In this document: positions 39,459-48,585 of the stretch, piece by piece
Numbering within the stretch: position 1 is the first letter of the stretch
Layout of the letters: each line of letters starts with the position of its first letter
Assembly: GCF_012849375.1 (NCBI RefSeq)
Contig: NZ_CP051684.1
Location: forward strand, 1,674,001 to 1,738,000
From: Duganella dendranthematis
GTDB taxonomy: Bacteria; Pseudomonadota; Gammaproteobacteria; Burkholderiales; Burkholderiaceae_D
DNA: 64,000 bases
Direction: 5' to 3'
Made by a program: the position numbers and the translations under genes
The notes under the pieces: model-generated
Database searches by the model: none
Seen by the model: the letters and a program-made list of their open reading frames with translations, nothing else
What the model was told of the DNA's origin: nothing

Positions 39459-40857
39459 TGTCGTCTCCTTGGAGCCAGCCGCGTTGCTTCACATCGGCAT
39501 ACGTCAGATCGAGGCAGTGACGGATCAGCGCCAGCATCTCATCGATCTGCGCCTTGGTCATCACCAGCGGCGGCGCGATGATCATGCGGTCGCCGACGGC
39601 GCGCATGATCATTCCGTTGTTGAACATATAGCCTCGGCAAACCATGCCGACAGCCAGTGATTCGTCAAACGCCACGTTGTCATGCACGGTGGCGCCCTTG
39701 CTGCGCACCAGATTCAAACCCGCGACAAAGCCGCAGCTATCCGCATAACCCACCAGCGGGTGATCCGCCAGCGCCGCAAAGCCTTGCTTCAGATACGGCC
39801 CGGTATCATCGGCCACGCGCTCGATCAGTTTTTCATCTTCGATGATGCGGATGTTTTCCAGCGCCGCCGCGCATGCCACCGGATGACCGGAATAGGTGAA
39901 GCCGTGATTGAATTCGCCGCCCTGCTCGATCAGCACCTTGGCCACGCGGTCGCCCACCAGCACGCCGCCGAGCGGCACATAGCCCGACGTTACGCCCTTG
40001 GCGAAGGTGATCAGGTCCGGCCTGATGCCAAACAGCTCCGACGCGAACCAGCGCCCCAGGCGCCCAAAGCCGCAGATCACTTCATCGGCGATCAGCAGGA
40101 TGCCGTACTTGTCGCAGATGCGCTGAATCTCAGGCCAGTAGGTGGCCGGAGGAATAATCACGCCACCGGCGCCCTGAATCGGTTCGCCGATAAACGCCGC
40201 CACCTTGTCCGGCCCCACTTCCAGTATTTTTTTCTCCAGCCAGGACGCCGCCTCAATGCCGAATTCGTCCTCTGTCATACCCTCGCCCGATTCCAGATAG
40301 CTCGGCTGGCCAATATGCACGATGCCCGGTATCGGCAAGCCGCCCTGCTCGTGCATGCCCGACATGCCGCCCAGCGACGCCCCGGCCATTGTGCTGCCGT
40401 GGTAGGCGTTGTGACGGCTGATGATGGTATGACGGTCCTTGTATCCCAGCACGTCCCAGTAGCGGCGCACCATGCGCACATTGGTGTCGTTGCCTTCCGA
40501 GCCGGAACCAGTGAAATAGACGTGATTGAACTGCGGCGGCGAGATCTCCGCGAGTTTGGCCGCCAGCCGCACCGCCGGCACATTGGTGGTGTTGAAGAAG
40601 CTGTTATAGAAAGGCAGCGTTTCCATCTGTTCGTAGACGGCCTTCGAAATGCTGGTGCGACCATAACCCACGTTGACGCACCACAGGCCCGACATGCCAT
40701 CGATGATCTTGTGGCCTTCCGAATCCCACAGATAGATGCCGTCGCCGCGCACCATCACGCGCGCCCCCTTCTCGCCGAGTGCCTTATGGTCGGTGAACGG
40801 ATGGATATAGTGCGCCGCATCCAGCTTGCGGATTTCGGCGGTATCGTAGTCGCTCAT
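39451..40857 (-). CDS. spuC: SpuC-type polyamine aminotransferase (class III)
   Basis: 468-residue PLP aminotransferase of class III, close to SpuC (putrescine-pyruvate aminotransferase). Cofactor-binding GSGSEGNDTNVRMVRRYW near 116, the VAFIGEPIQGAGGVIIPP block near 219 and the PLP lysine in FAKGVTSGYVPLGG near 288 are visible. ATG 40857 with CGGAGG upstream is used; an in-frame extension to 40902 would run into the synthetase gene. Downstream of the gamma-glutamylpolyamine synthetase and before the aldehyde dehydrogenase, it would supply the deamination step. Confidence 0.9.
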   Translation of the reverse strand: MSDYDTAEIRKLDAAHYIHPFTDHKALGEKGARVMVRGDGIYLWDSEGHKIIDGMSGLWCVNVGYGRTSISKAVYEQMETLPFYNSFFNTTNVPAVRLAAKLAEISPPQFNHVYFTGSGSEGNDTNVRMVRRYWDVLGYKDRHTIISRHNAYHGSTMAGASLGGMSGMHEQGGLPIPGIVHIGQPSYLESGEGMTEDEFGIEAASWLEKKILEVGPDKVAAFIGEPIQGAGGVIIPPATYWPEIQRICDKYGILLIADEVICGFGRLGRWFASELFGIRPDLITFAKGVTSGYVPLGGVLVGDRVAKVLIEQGGEFNHGFTYSGHPVACAAALENIRIIEDEKLIERVADDTGPYLKQGFAALADHPLVGYADSCGFVAGLNLVRSKGATVHDNVAFDESLAVGMVCRGYMFNNGMIMRAVGDRMIIAPPLVMTKAQIDEMLALIRHCLDLTYADVKQRGWLQGDDNG

Positions 40858-40868
40858 ATGGCCTCCGG

Positions 40869-42239
40869 TTAAACGTGCAGCAGCAGGTGCTCGCGCTCCC
40901 ACGGGCTGATGACCGTCATGAATTCCTGATGTTCCAGATCCTTGATGGCGGCGTAGACATCAATGAAGCGCTCACCCAGCACACTGCGCAACCGGTCTTC
41001 GCCACGCAGCAGTTGCAGCGCTTCCGGCAAGCCTTGCGGCAGCTCGACCTTCAGGTCGTAGGCGCTGTCGGTGGTCATTGGCGTCGGCTCCAGCTGGTCG
41101 ACCATGCCGAGGTAGCCGCACGCCAGCGTGACCGCCAGCGCCAGGTACGGATTGGCGTCGGCGCCGATGATGCGATTCTCCACGCGGCGATCCTGCACAC
41201 CGGATTCCGGTACACGGAAGCCCACGGTACGGTTATCCATGCCCCACTGGATGTTGATCGGCGCGGCCGTGTGGCGCACGATGCGGCGATACGAATTCAC
41301 ATACGGCGCCACAATCGCCATCGCCGACGGCATATAGCGTTGCAGGCCGCCGATGTAATGCTTGAACAGCGGCGAGGCAGAACCGTCTTCCGCGCTGAAG
41401 ATATTCTTGCCGGTGTTGGCGTCCACCACGCTCTGGTGCACATGCATTGCCGATCCGGGTTCGCCGGCCATTGGCTTGGCCATGAAGGTGGCGTACATAT
41501 CGTGCTTGAGCGCCGCCTCGCGCAAAGTGCGTTTGAAGAAGAACACCTTGTCGGCAAGGCCCAGCGGCTCGCCGTGGAGGAAGTTGATCTCCATCTGGCC
41601 GGCGCCAATTTCGTGAATCAGCGTGTCGACGTCAAGGCCCATCAATTCGCAGTAATCGTAGATATCTTCAAACAGCGGATCGAACTCGTTGACGGCGTCG
41701 ATGCTGTAGACCTGGCGGCTGGTCTCGGCGCGGCCACTGCGGCCCACCGGTGCTTTCAACGGCAAGTCCGGATCGATGTTCTTGGCAGTCAGGTAGAACT
41801 CCAGTTCCGGCGCCACTACAGGCTTCCAGCCTTTGTCCGCATACAGTTTGAGCACGCGGCGCAGCACGGAGCGCGGCGCAAAGTCGACCAGTCGGCCGTC
41901 GGCGAAGTAGCAATCGTGGATCACCTGTGCGGTAGGATCAGTGGCCCAAGGCACCATGGTAATAGTGGTGGGATCGGCCTTGAGGATCATGTCGCGGTCG
42001 GTGCTGGAGATGGCGCGGTCGTAGCCCGCATCTTCGGTCGGATAATTACCGGTGACGGTCATGCCCAGCACCGCCTCAGGAATGCGCATGCCGCGCTCCT
42101 GGGTGAACTTCCCGCGTGGGAGGATCTTCCCGCGCGCCACGCCGGTCAGGTCGGGCACCAGGCATTCAATTTCTGTGACCCGCTTCTCGTTAAGCCACAG
42201 GTCCATATCGGTATAGCTGAAGTTCTCTCGAATTGCCAT
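40869..42239 (-). CDS. puuA: Gamma-glutamylpolyamine synthetase (PuuA/GlnA family, paralogue 1)
   Basis: 456-residue type I glutamine synthetase relative that would ligate glutamate to putrescine with ATP. Metal-binding elements are intact: ELEFYL near 145-150, HEIGAGQMEINF near 209-220 with Glu at 217, HVHQS near 272, and the RRVENRIIGADANPYLA region near 366. PuuD, SpuC and the aldehyde dehydrogenase are in the same operon, which identifies the pathway. It lies 18 bases after puuD and 11 before spuC. It is highly similar, with no gaps, to the gene at 47172. Confidence 0.92.
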   Translation of the reverse strand: MAIRENFSYTDMDLWLNEKRVTEIECLVPDLTGVARGKILPRGKFTQERGMRIPEAVLGMTVTGNYPTEDAGYDRAISSTDRDMILKADPTTITMVPWATDPTAQVIHDCYFADGRLVDFAPRSVLRRVLKLYADKGWKPVVAPELEFYLTAKNIDPDLPLKAPVGRSGRAETSRQVYSIDAVNEFDPLFEDIYDYCELMGLDVDTLIHEIGAGQMEINFLHGEPLGLADKVFFFKRTLREAALKHDMYATFMAKPMAGEPGSAMHVHQSVVDANTGKNIFSAEDGSASPLFKHYIGGLQRYMPSAMAIVAPYVNSYRRIVRHTAAPINIQWGMDNRTVGFRVPESGVQDRRVENRIIGADANPYLALAVTLACGYLGMVDQLEPTPMTTDSAYDLKVELPQGLPEALQLLRGEDRLRSVLGERFIDVYAAIKDLEHQEFMTVISPWEREHLLLHV

Positions 42240-42257
42240 TTGCTTCTCTCGTTATAG

Positions 42258-43022
42258 TTATCGGGTGGCCTTGTAGGCGCGGCAGGCGTCGCCAAAGGCT
42301 CTGAATAATTTGACGGAGTCCGGATTATCGGAAAAGCGCCACTCTGGATGCCACTGTACCGCGAGCGTGAATCCTTTGGCGTCCGCTACGCGGTAGGCTT
42401 CCACCAGACCGTCGTCGGCATGCGCTTCCACCGCCAGCCCAGGCGCCAATTGATTGATGCCCTGGCCGTGCAGCGAATTGACCAGGATCTCGGCGGCGCC
42501 GTTGAGGATCTGCGCCATGCGTCCTCCAGGGTCCAACAGCACGCGGTGCGACGGCGCGTATTGCTGGTCCAGCGTATCGTCCTTGCGTTCGCGGTGATCG
42601 GCCATGCCCGCCACCGCGTGCACCGCCTGATGCAGCGATCCGCCCAGGGCCACGTTCACTTCCTGGAAGCCGCGGCAGATCGCCAGTAACGGTATACCGC
42701 GTTTGATGGCGGCACGTATCAGCGGCAGTGTGGTGGCGTCGCGCGCTGCGTCCAGCGGCAGTGACGGGTCGAGCACCGCTTCGCCATACAGGGCGGCATC
42801 GATGTTGGAGGGAGAGCCGCTCAGCATCACGCCGTCGGCCAGCGCCAGCAGCGCTTCAAAGTCGGTGGCCGCGCCAAGCGCCGGCACGATCAGCGGCGTG
42901 CATCGCGCGCCGTCGGCCACGGCCGCCACGTACTTGAGTTGCGCGGTGTGATACGGATGTGCGCCAATCCGGTTGACGCACGCTGGAACCAGAACGATTG
43001 GGCTGCGCATAGAAGCTTTCAT
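42258..43022 (-). CDS. puuD: Gamma-glutamyl-GABA hydrolase
   Basis: 254-residue class I glutamine amidotransferase-like hydrolase. The nucleophile Cys is in LLAICRGFQEVNVALGGSLHQ, read in parts, near 122 and the catalytic His in VQWHPEW near 227. It releases GABA from gamma-glutamyl-GABA in the putrescine route. It is first in the puuD-puuA-spuC-ALDH operon and divergent from an MFS gene with a 68-base AT-rich gap. Confidence 0.92.
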   Translation of the reverse strand: MKASMRSPIVLVPACVNRIGAHPYHTAQLKYVAAVADGARCTPLIVPALGAATDFEALLALADGVMLSGSPSNIDAALYGEAVLDPSLPLDAARDATTLPLIRAAIKRGIPLLAICRGFQEVNVALGGSLHQAVHAVAGMADHRERKDDTLDQQYAPSHRVLLDPGGRMAQILNGAAEILVNSLHGQGINQLAPGLAVEAHADDGLVEAYRVADAKGFTLAVQWHPEWRFSDNPDSVKLFRAFGDACRAYKATR

Positions 43023-43034
43023 CTATTTGGATTT

Positions 43035-43049
43035 GATTAAATGATAATC
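43035..43049. promoter_or_regulatory. Operator-like palindrome in the puuD/MFS intergenic region
   Basis: GATTA-N5-TAATC lies in the centre of the 68-base AT-rich gap between the two divergent starts. It could bind a local polyamine-responsive repressor, but no regulator gene is adjacent. Weak evidence, based on symmetry alone. Confidence 0.35.
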
Positions 43050-43090
43050 TGATTTTGATATGATTGCGAACTCAAATCGGGAGTTAGCGC

Positions 43091-44233
43091 ATGAAGAACA
43101 TGCCATGGCGAGATTTCGTCGCTTTGGTCGCCAGTATCGGCGTGGTAGGACTGGGTCTGGGCGCGACAATTCCGCTCACCGCGCTGAAATTGGACCAGCG
43201 CGGCGCCGGCACGGATGTCATTGGCGCCATTACCGCTATCAGCGCGGTGGGCATCCTGGCGGCCGCGCCGTTCGTCTCGCGCTGGGTGGCCACGCATGGC
43301 CCGCGCGGCTGCATGATCGGCGCCATCCTCGCCGCGGCACTATCCACCGCCTTGATGGAGACCACCGACAACCTGCTGGCCTGGGGCCTGCTGCGCTTTG
43401 TCTTCGGCGCCTGCATGGGCGTGCTGTTCACCATTGGCGAAGCCTGGGTGAACAACCTGGCGCCGGCGAATTCACGTGGGCGAGTGGTGGCTATCTACAC
43501 CACGGCCTTCACGCTGTTCCAGTTAATCGGGCCTGCATTGGTGGCGGCGCTGGCCGGCAAGGTTGCGCTGCCGTTCGCCTCGTGCGGTGCACTGTTCCTG
43601 CTTGCGTTGCCTGGCATGTTGCTCATCAGCGGCAGCGCGCGAGGTCACGAGGACGAAGCGCCGGTGGCCTGGCAGCGCATTCTGCCGCGCATGTGGATGA
43701 TCGCCATCGGCGCGGCCTTCTTCGCGATGTTCGATACTGTGGCACTCAGCCTGCTGCCGGTGTACGCCATGCGTCACGGCATCCCCACCGAACTGGCGGT
43801 GCTGTCCGCGACCGTCGTGCTGGTGGGCGACACCGCGCTGCAATTTGCCTTTGGCTGGCTGGCGGACCATGTAGGAAGGCGCAAGGTGCACGTCGGCTGC
43901 GGTGTCGCGGTATGCGTGCTGCTACCGATGCTGCCGTTTGCTGCGGGCACGCCGTGGCTTTGGTGGACGGTGCTGCTGGCGCTGGGCGCGGTGGCCGGCG
44001 CGATCTACATGCTGTCGCTGGTGGCGTGCGGTGAACGGTTCGAAGGTCAGTCGCTGGTTGCGGCCAGCGCGGTGGTCAACGCCAGCTGGGGCATCACCAG
44101 TGCCGGCGGCCCTCTGGTGACAGGAGTGTTAATGCAAACGGCCGGCGTGAATGCACTGCCGGCCGTCCTGTGGACAGGCGCCGCGATCTTCATCGCCAGC
44201 GCTTTTTTGGACAGGACCGGGGACAGGAACTAA
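43091..44233 (+). CDS. MFS transporter (YcaD-like)
   Basis: 380-residue major facilitator with about 12 hydrophobic segments. N-terminal GLGLGATIPLTALKL and the loop motif HGPRGCMIGAIL resemble the YcaD/MFS-1 type, as does GWLADHVGRRKVH in the central loop. It is divergent from puuD in the polyamine locus and overlaps potI by 4 bases at its convergent end. A polyamine or amino-acid substrate is only suggested by location. Confidence 0.85.
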   Translation: MKNMPWRDFVALVASIGVVGLGLGATIPLTALKLDQRGAGTDVIGAITAISAVGILAAAPFVSRWVATHGPRGCMIGAILAAALSTALMETTDNLLAWGLLRFVFGACMGVLFTIGEAWVNNLAPANSRGRVVAIYTTAFTLFQLIGPALVAALAGKVALPFASCGALFLLALPGMLLISGSARGHEDEAPVAWQRILPRMWMIAIGAAFFAMFDTVALSLLPVYAMRHGIPTELAVLSATVVLVGDTALQFAFGWLADHVGRRKVHVGCGVAVCVLLPMLPFAAGTPWLWWTVLLALGAVAGAIYMLSLVACGERFEGQSLVAASAVVNASWGITSAGGPLVTGVLMQTAGVNALPAVLWTGAAIFIASAFLDRTGDRN

Positions 44234-45066
44234 CCCTTGGCCGCAGCCGCCAGCTGCTTCGAGCGCAGGCGCTCGGCGCGGGCGATATACAGGCTGGAGG
44301 CGATCACGCCGATCGACACCACCAGGATGGTCAGCGCCGCCACCGCATTAACGCGCGGATCGAGACCGAGGCGCGCACGCGAGAAGATCACGATCGGCAT
44401 GGTCGACGAGCCGGGGCCGGACAGGAACGCAGACAACACCACATCGTCCAGCGACAGCGTGAACGTCAACAGCCACGCCGAGCCCAATGCCTGTTTGATG
44501 TTCGGCAGCGTCACCAGAAAGAACACCTGGAACGGACGGCAACCCAGATCCATCGCTGCTTCTTCCAGCGACTTGTTCATCTCCTGCAAACGCGATTGAA
44601 TCACCACCGTCGCGTAGGCCATGCCCAGCAAGGTGTGCCCCAGCCAGATGGTCACCAGCCCGCGCTCCGGAAAGCCGAACATCTTCTGCACCGACACCAG
44701 CATCAGCAACAACGACAGGCCGATGATCACCTCCGGCATGACCAGCGGCGCGCTGACCATGCCGGTGAACAGCGTGCGGCCCTTGAAGCGCTGGTAGCGG
44801 TCGAGCACAAACGCCGCGAACGTGCCAAGGACGACCGACCCGCAGGCCGTCAGCAGCGCAATGCGCAGCGACAGCCCGAAGCCGCTGATGATCTCCGTGT
44901 CGCTGGCCAGCGCCGCATACCATTGCAGCGAAAAGCCACTCCACACCATATCCTGGCGCGAGCTGTTAAACGAAAACACCACCAGCACCACGATGGGGAT
45001 ATACAGGAACAGATAGCCCAGGGACAGCCAGCCACGCCCAAACCAACGATGCAGAAACTGGGTCAT
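44230..45066 (-). CDS. potI: Putrescine ABC transporter permease PotI
   Basis: 278-residue inner membrane permease with six hydrophobic segments and the EAA loop LEEAAMDLGCRPFQVFFLVTLP near 183-204. It pairs with PotH. It overlaps potH by 4 bases and ends against the convergent MFS gene. Together with PotG it would import putrescine or spermidine. Confidence 0.93.
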   Translation of the reverse strand: MTQFLHRWFGRGWLSLGYLFLYIPIVVLVVFSFNSSRQDMVWSGFSLQWYAALASDTEIISGFGLSLRIALLTACGSVVLGTFAAFVLDRYQRFKGRTLFTGMVSAPLVMPEVIIGLSLLLMLVSVQKMFGFPERGLVTIWLGHTLLGMAYATVVIQSRLQEMNKSLEEAAMDLGCRPFQVFFLVTLPNIKQALGSAWLLTFTLSLDDVVLSAFLSGPGSSTMPIVIFSRARLGLDPRVNAVAALTILVVSIGVIASSLYIARAERLRSKQLAAAAKG

Positions 45067-45968
45067 TTGCGCGCCTCCTGGTCTGCCTTGTATTTATTGA
45101 AGATCGCCATCGGCACCAGAATGAACAGGATCACCACCACCGTCACGGCGGACGCCAGCGGCCAATCGTTATTGGTAAAGAACTCGTCCCACAGCTGGCG
45201 GCCGATCATCAGCGTTTCCGGACCGCCCAGCAGCTCGGGAATCACGTACTCGCCTACCGCAGGGATAAACACCAGCATGGTGCCAGCGATGATGCCGGAC
45301 TTCGACAGCGGCACCGTGATGCGCCAGAAGGTTTGCCACGGCGTCGCCCCCAGGTCGGCCGCCGCTTCCAGGAAGCGCACGTCCATCTTCACCAGGTTGG
45401 CGTACAGCGGCAGGATCATGAACGGCAAGTAGGCGTACACCATGCCGATGATCAGCGAGAACTGGGTGTTCATCAGGTGCAGCGGCTCCGAAATCACGCC
45501 GAGGTTCAGCAGGAAGCTATTAAGGATACCGTTGTTGGCCAGGATGCCCTTCCACGCGTAGATACGCAGCAGGAAGGAGGTCCAGAACGGCATCATCACC
45601 AGCATCAGCAACACCGGACGCGCGGCCGGCTTGGCGCGCGCCATGAAGTAGGCGAACGGATAGCCGATGAAGAGGCACAGCGCCGCCGTGATGGCCGCGA
45701 ACTTGAGCGAGTTCAGATAGGTCAGCGCATACAGCTCATCCTGTGCGATGAACAGGTAGTTGGCGATCTTGATCTTTAGCGTCAGTACGCCGTCGGCTAT
45801 TGTCATCAAGGTGCCGAACGGGCCGCCGTCGCCGCTGTCCAGATCCACGAAACTGATGCGCAGCACGATCAGGAACGGGATCAGGAAGGCAAACGTCAGC
45901 CAGACAAACGGCACGCCGATGACCAGGCTGCGGCCCGGCCGGCGGAACAGGTTCTTGAGGAAGTTCAT
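45063..45968 (-). CDS. potH: Putrescine ABC transporter permease PotH
   Basis: 301-residue permease with six membrane segments. The EAA motif is FLEAAADLGATPWQTFWRITVPL near 214-236. The first segment follows a short basic N-terminus. It follows potG by 9 bases and overlaps potI by 4, so potGHI are one transcript. Confidence 0.94.
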   Translation of the reverse strand: MNFLKNLFRRPGRSLVIGVPFVWLTFAFLIPFLIVLRISFVDLDSGDGGPFGTLMTIADGVLTLKIKIANYLFIAQDELYALTYLNSLKFAAITAALCLFIGYPFAYFMARAKPAARPVLLMLVMMPFWTSFLLRIYAWKGILANNGILNSFLLNLGVISEPLHLMNTQFSLIIGMVYAYLPFMILPLYANLVKMDVRFLEAAADLGATPWQTFWRITVPLSKSGIIAGTMLVFIPAVGEYVIPELLGGPETLMIGRQLWDEFFTNNDWPLASAVTVVVILFILVPMAIFNKYKADQEARK

Positions 45969-45977
45969 GCCGCCACC

Positions 45978-47105
45978 TTAACTGGTCAGCACGACAACGT
46001 CGGCGCCGTCCCACCACGCATAGACGCGCTGGTCACGCTTGAGCGCCGCATCGTCGTGGCGCGCCGCATTGGTGCGCGATACCTTGACCACCATGCCGCC
46101 ATCGAGCGTGATGTGGTAGCTGGTCTCGTTGCCGAAGTAGGAAACCCCGGTGATCACGCCCTGGACGCAGTTGTAGCCATGTTCGGCCGCCGTGGCGCGC
46201 TGCTCCAGCGTTGGCGCTTCGGCCTGCACGGCGATCTTCTCCGGCCGCACGGCCACCGACACCGGCATGCCCATGGTGCCGGTAATGCCGTGGGTGATGT
46301 AATGCTTGCCTTGCGGCGTATCGATAATCACGTGGTCTGGCTCATCTTCCGTCACGCTGCCGTTGAACAGGTTCACGCTGCCGATAAAGTCGGCGACGAA
46401 GCGGCAGTTCGGCGTTTCGTAAATATCCGCCGGCGCGCCGACCTGCAGGATGCGGCCCGCGCTCATGACGGCGATGCGCGTGGCCATGCTCATGGCTTCG
46501 TCCTGGTCGTGGGTGACCATCACGCAGGTCACGCCAACTTCCTCGATGATGGAGACCAGTTCCATCTGCGTGCGTTCGCGCAGCTTCTTATCCAGCGCGC
46601 CGAGCGGCTCGTCCAGCAGCAGCAACTGTGGACGCTTGGCCAGCGAACGCGCCAGCGCCACGCGCTGCTGCTGGCCGCCGGAAAGTTGGTGCGGCTTGCG
46701 CTTGGCATACTCGGTCAGCTGGACCAGCGCCAGCATCTTTTCGACGCGCGCGGCGATTTCGTCTTTCGGCAGGCCGTCGCGGCGCAGGCCGAAGGCGATG
46801 TTGTCCCATACCGACAGGTGCGGAAACAGCGCGTACGACTGGAACATCATGTTGATCGGGCGCTGGTAAGGCGGCACGCTGACGATGTCCTGGCCCGCCA
46901 GCGTAATGCTGCCGGTAGTCGGCGTTTCAAAGCCGGCCAACATGCGCAACAGGGTGGACTTGCCGCAGCCCGAGCTGCCCAGCAGTGCGAAGATTTCGCC
47001 CTTGTTGATCGCCACCGATACGTCATTGACGGCACGGACGCCATCGAATTCCTTAACCAGGTTGCGGATCAGGAGGAAAGGTTCAGCAGCTCGCTCTATG
47101 GTCAT
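45978..47105 (-). CDS. potG: Putrescine ABC transporter ATPase PotG
   Basis: 375-residue ABC ATPase. Walker A is LLGSSGCGKSTLL near 41-53, the signature LSGGQQQRVALARSL near 141-155, Walker B LLLLDEPLGALD near 163-174 and the H-loop in MVTHDQDEA. A C-terminal TOBE domain follows at about 290-370. First of potGHI. The gene for the periplasmic binding protein (PotF/SpuD) is absent from both flanks. Confidence 0.94.
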   Translation of the reverse strand: MTIERAAEPFLLIRNLVKEFDGVRAVNDVSVAINKGEIFALLGSSGCGKSTLLRMLAGFETPTTGSITLAGQDIVSVPPYQRPINMMFQSYALFPHLSVWDNIAFGLRRDGLPKDEIAARVEKMLALVQLTEYAKRKPHQLSGGQQQRVALARSLAKRPQLLLLDEPLGALDKKLRERTQMELVSIIEEVGVTCVMVTHDQDEAMSMATRIAVMSAGRILQVGAPADIYETPNCRFVADFIGSVNLFNGSVTEDEPDHVIIDTPQGKHYITHGITGTMGMPVSVAVRPEKIAVQAEAPTLEQRATAAEHGYNCVQGVITGVSYFGNETSYHITLDGGMVVKVSRTNAARHDDAALKRDQRVYAWWDGADVVVLTS

Positions 47106-47171
47106 GTTATTAAAAAGGTAAAATAATATTTGCCAAACCGGTGATTATAAAGGCAGCAGCGGTCAAGTGAA

Positions 47172-48542
47172 TCAAACGTGGAGCAACAAGTGTTCCCGCT
47201 CCCACGGCGAGATCACCGTCATGAACTCCTGGTGCTCCAGTTCCTTGATCGCCGTGTAGACATCGATAAAGCGCTCGCCCAGCACTTCGCGCAGCCGGTC
47301 TTCGCGCTGCAACAGCTGCAGCGCCTCCGGCAGGCCTTGCGGCAGTTCGTAGAAGTGGTCGTAGGCGCTGCCGGAATACATCGGCGTGGGCTCCAGCTGG
47401 TCCACCAGACCAAGGTAGCCGCAGGCCAGCGTGACCGCCATGGCCAGGTAAGGATTAGCGTCGGCGCCGATGATGCGGTTCTCGACCCGCCGCTGCTCTA
47501 CGCCGGAAAGCGGAATGCGGAAACCCACGGTGCGGTTGTCCATGCCCCACTGGACGTTGATCGGCGCCGCCGTGTGGCGCACGATGCGGCGATACGAATT
47601 GACATACGGCGCCAGGATCGCCATCGCCGACGGCGTATAGCGCTGCAGGCCGCCGATGTAATGGCGGAACTGCGGCGACGGCGAGCCATCCGCCAGGGTG
47701 AAGATATTGCGGCCGCTGGCGGCGTCGCTCACGCTCTGGTGCACATGCATCGCCGATCCCGGTTCGCCGGCCATCGGCTTGGCCATGAAGGTGGCGTACA
47801 TATGATGTTTCAGCGCCGCTTCGCGCAAGGTGCGCTTGAAATAGAACACGTTGTCGGCCAGCGCCATCGCATCGCCGTGCTGGAAGTTGAGGCCCATCTG
47901 GCCCGCGCCGGTTTCGTGGATCAGCGTATCGACGTCGAGATTCATCAGCGCGCAGTAGTCGTAGATATCCTCGAACAGCGGATCGAATTCGTTGACGGCG
48001 TCAATGCTGTAGACCTGGCGCGTGGTTTCGGCGCGGCCGCTGCGGCCCACCGGCGCGCGCAGCGGCAGATCTGGATCGATGTTCTTCTCGGTGAGGTAGA
48101 ACTCCAGCTCCGGTCCCACCACCGGCTTCCAGCCCTTGTCCGCATACAGTTTGAGCACGCGGCGCAGCACGGAACGCGGCGCGAAATCGACCAGCGTGCC
48201 GTCGGCGAAATAGCAATCGTGGATTACCTGCGCGGTCGGGTCGATGGCCCAAGGGACGGTGGTGATGCTGCCGGGGTCCGCGCGCAGGATCATATCGCGG
48301 TCGGTATTGGAGATGGCGCGGTCATAAGCCGCGTTCTCGGTCGGGTAGTTGCCGGTGACGGTCATGCCCAGCACCGCCTCGGGAATCCGCATGCCGCGGT
48401 CCTGCGTGAATTTGGCGCGCGGCAGGATCTTCCCGCGCGCCACACCCGTCAAGTCGGGCACCAGGCATTCAATTTCGGTGACTCGGTTATCGTTGAGCCA
48501 CTGGTCCATATCAGCATCGGAGAAGTTTTCACGGATAGACAT
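47172..48542 (-). CDS. Glutamine synthetase-family paralogue 2, altered metal site
   Basis: 456-residue protein very similar end to end to the puuA-like gene at 40869, with no length change. The ELEFYL, HVHQS and RRVENRIIGADANPYLA elements are kept. In the HETGAGQMGLNF segment the residue aligning with metal-ligand Glu217 of paralogue 1 is Gly217 (GGC, 47892-47894). That Glu corresponds by motif to E220 in GlnA. It lies upstream of potG with a 66-base gap on the same strand. Activity may be changed or lost; a different amine substrate is possible. Confidence 0.88.
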   Translation of the reverse strand: MSIRENFSDADMDQWLNDNRVTEIECLVPDLTGVARGKILPRAKFTQDRGMRIPEAVLGMTVTGNYPTENAAYDRAISNTDRDMILRADPGSITTVPWAIDPTAQVIHDCYFADGTLVDFAPRSVLRRVLKLYADKGWKPVVGPELEFYLTEKNIDPDLPLRAPVGRSGRAETTRQVYSIDAVNEFDPLFEDIYDYCALMNLDVDTLIHETGAGQMGLNFQHGDAMALADNVFYFKRTLREAALKHHMYATFMAKPMAGEPGSAMHVHQSVSDAASGRNIFTLADGSPSPQFRHYIGGLQRYTPSAMAILAPYVNSYRRIVRHTAAPINVQWGMDNRTVGFRIPLSGVEQRRVENRIIGADANPYLAMAVTLACGYLGLVDQLEPTPMYSGSAYDHFYELPQGLPEALQLLQREDRLREVLGERFIDVYTAIKELEHQEFMTVISPWEREHLLLHV

Positions 48543-48585
48543 GCGCGCACTCCATTTTGCTGTCGACAGGTCTAGCTTACCATAA

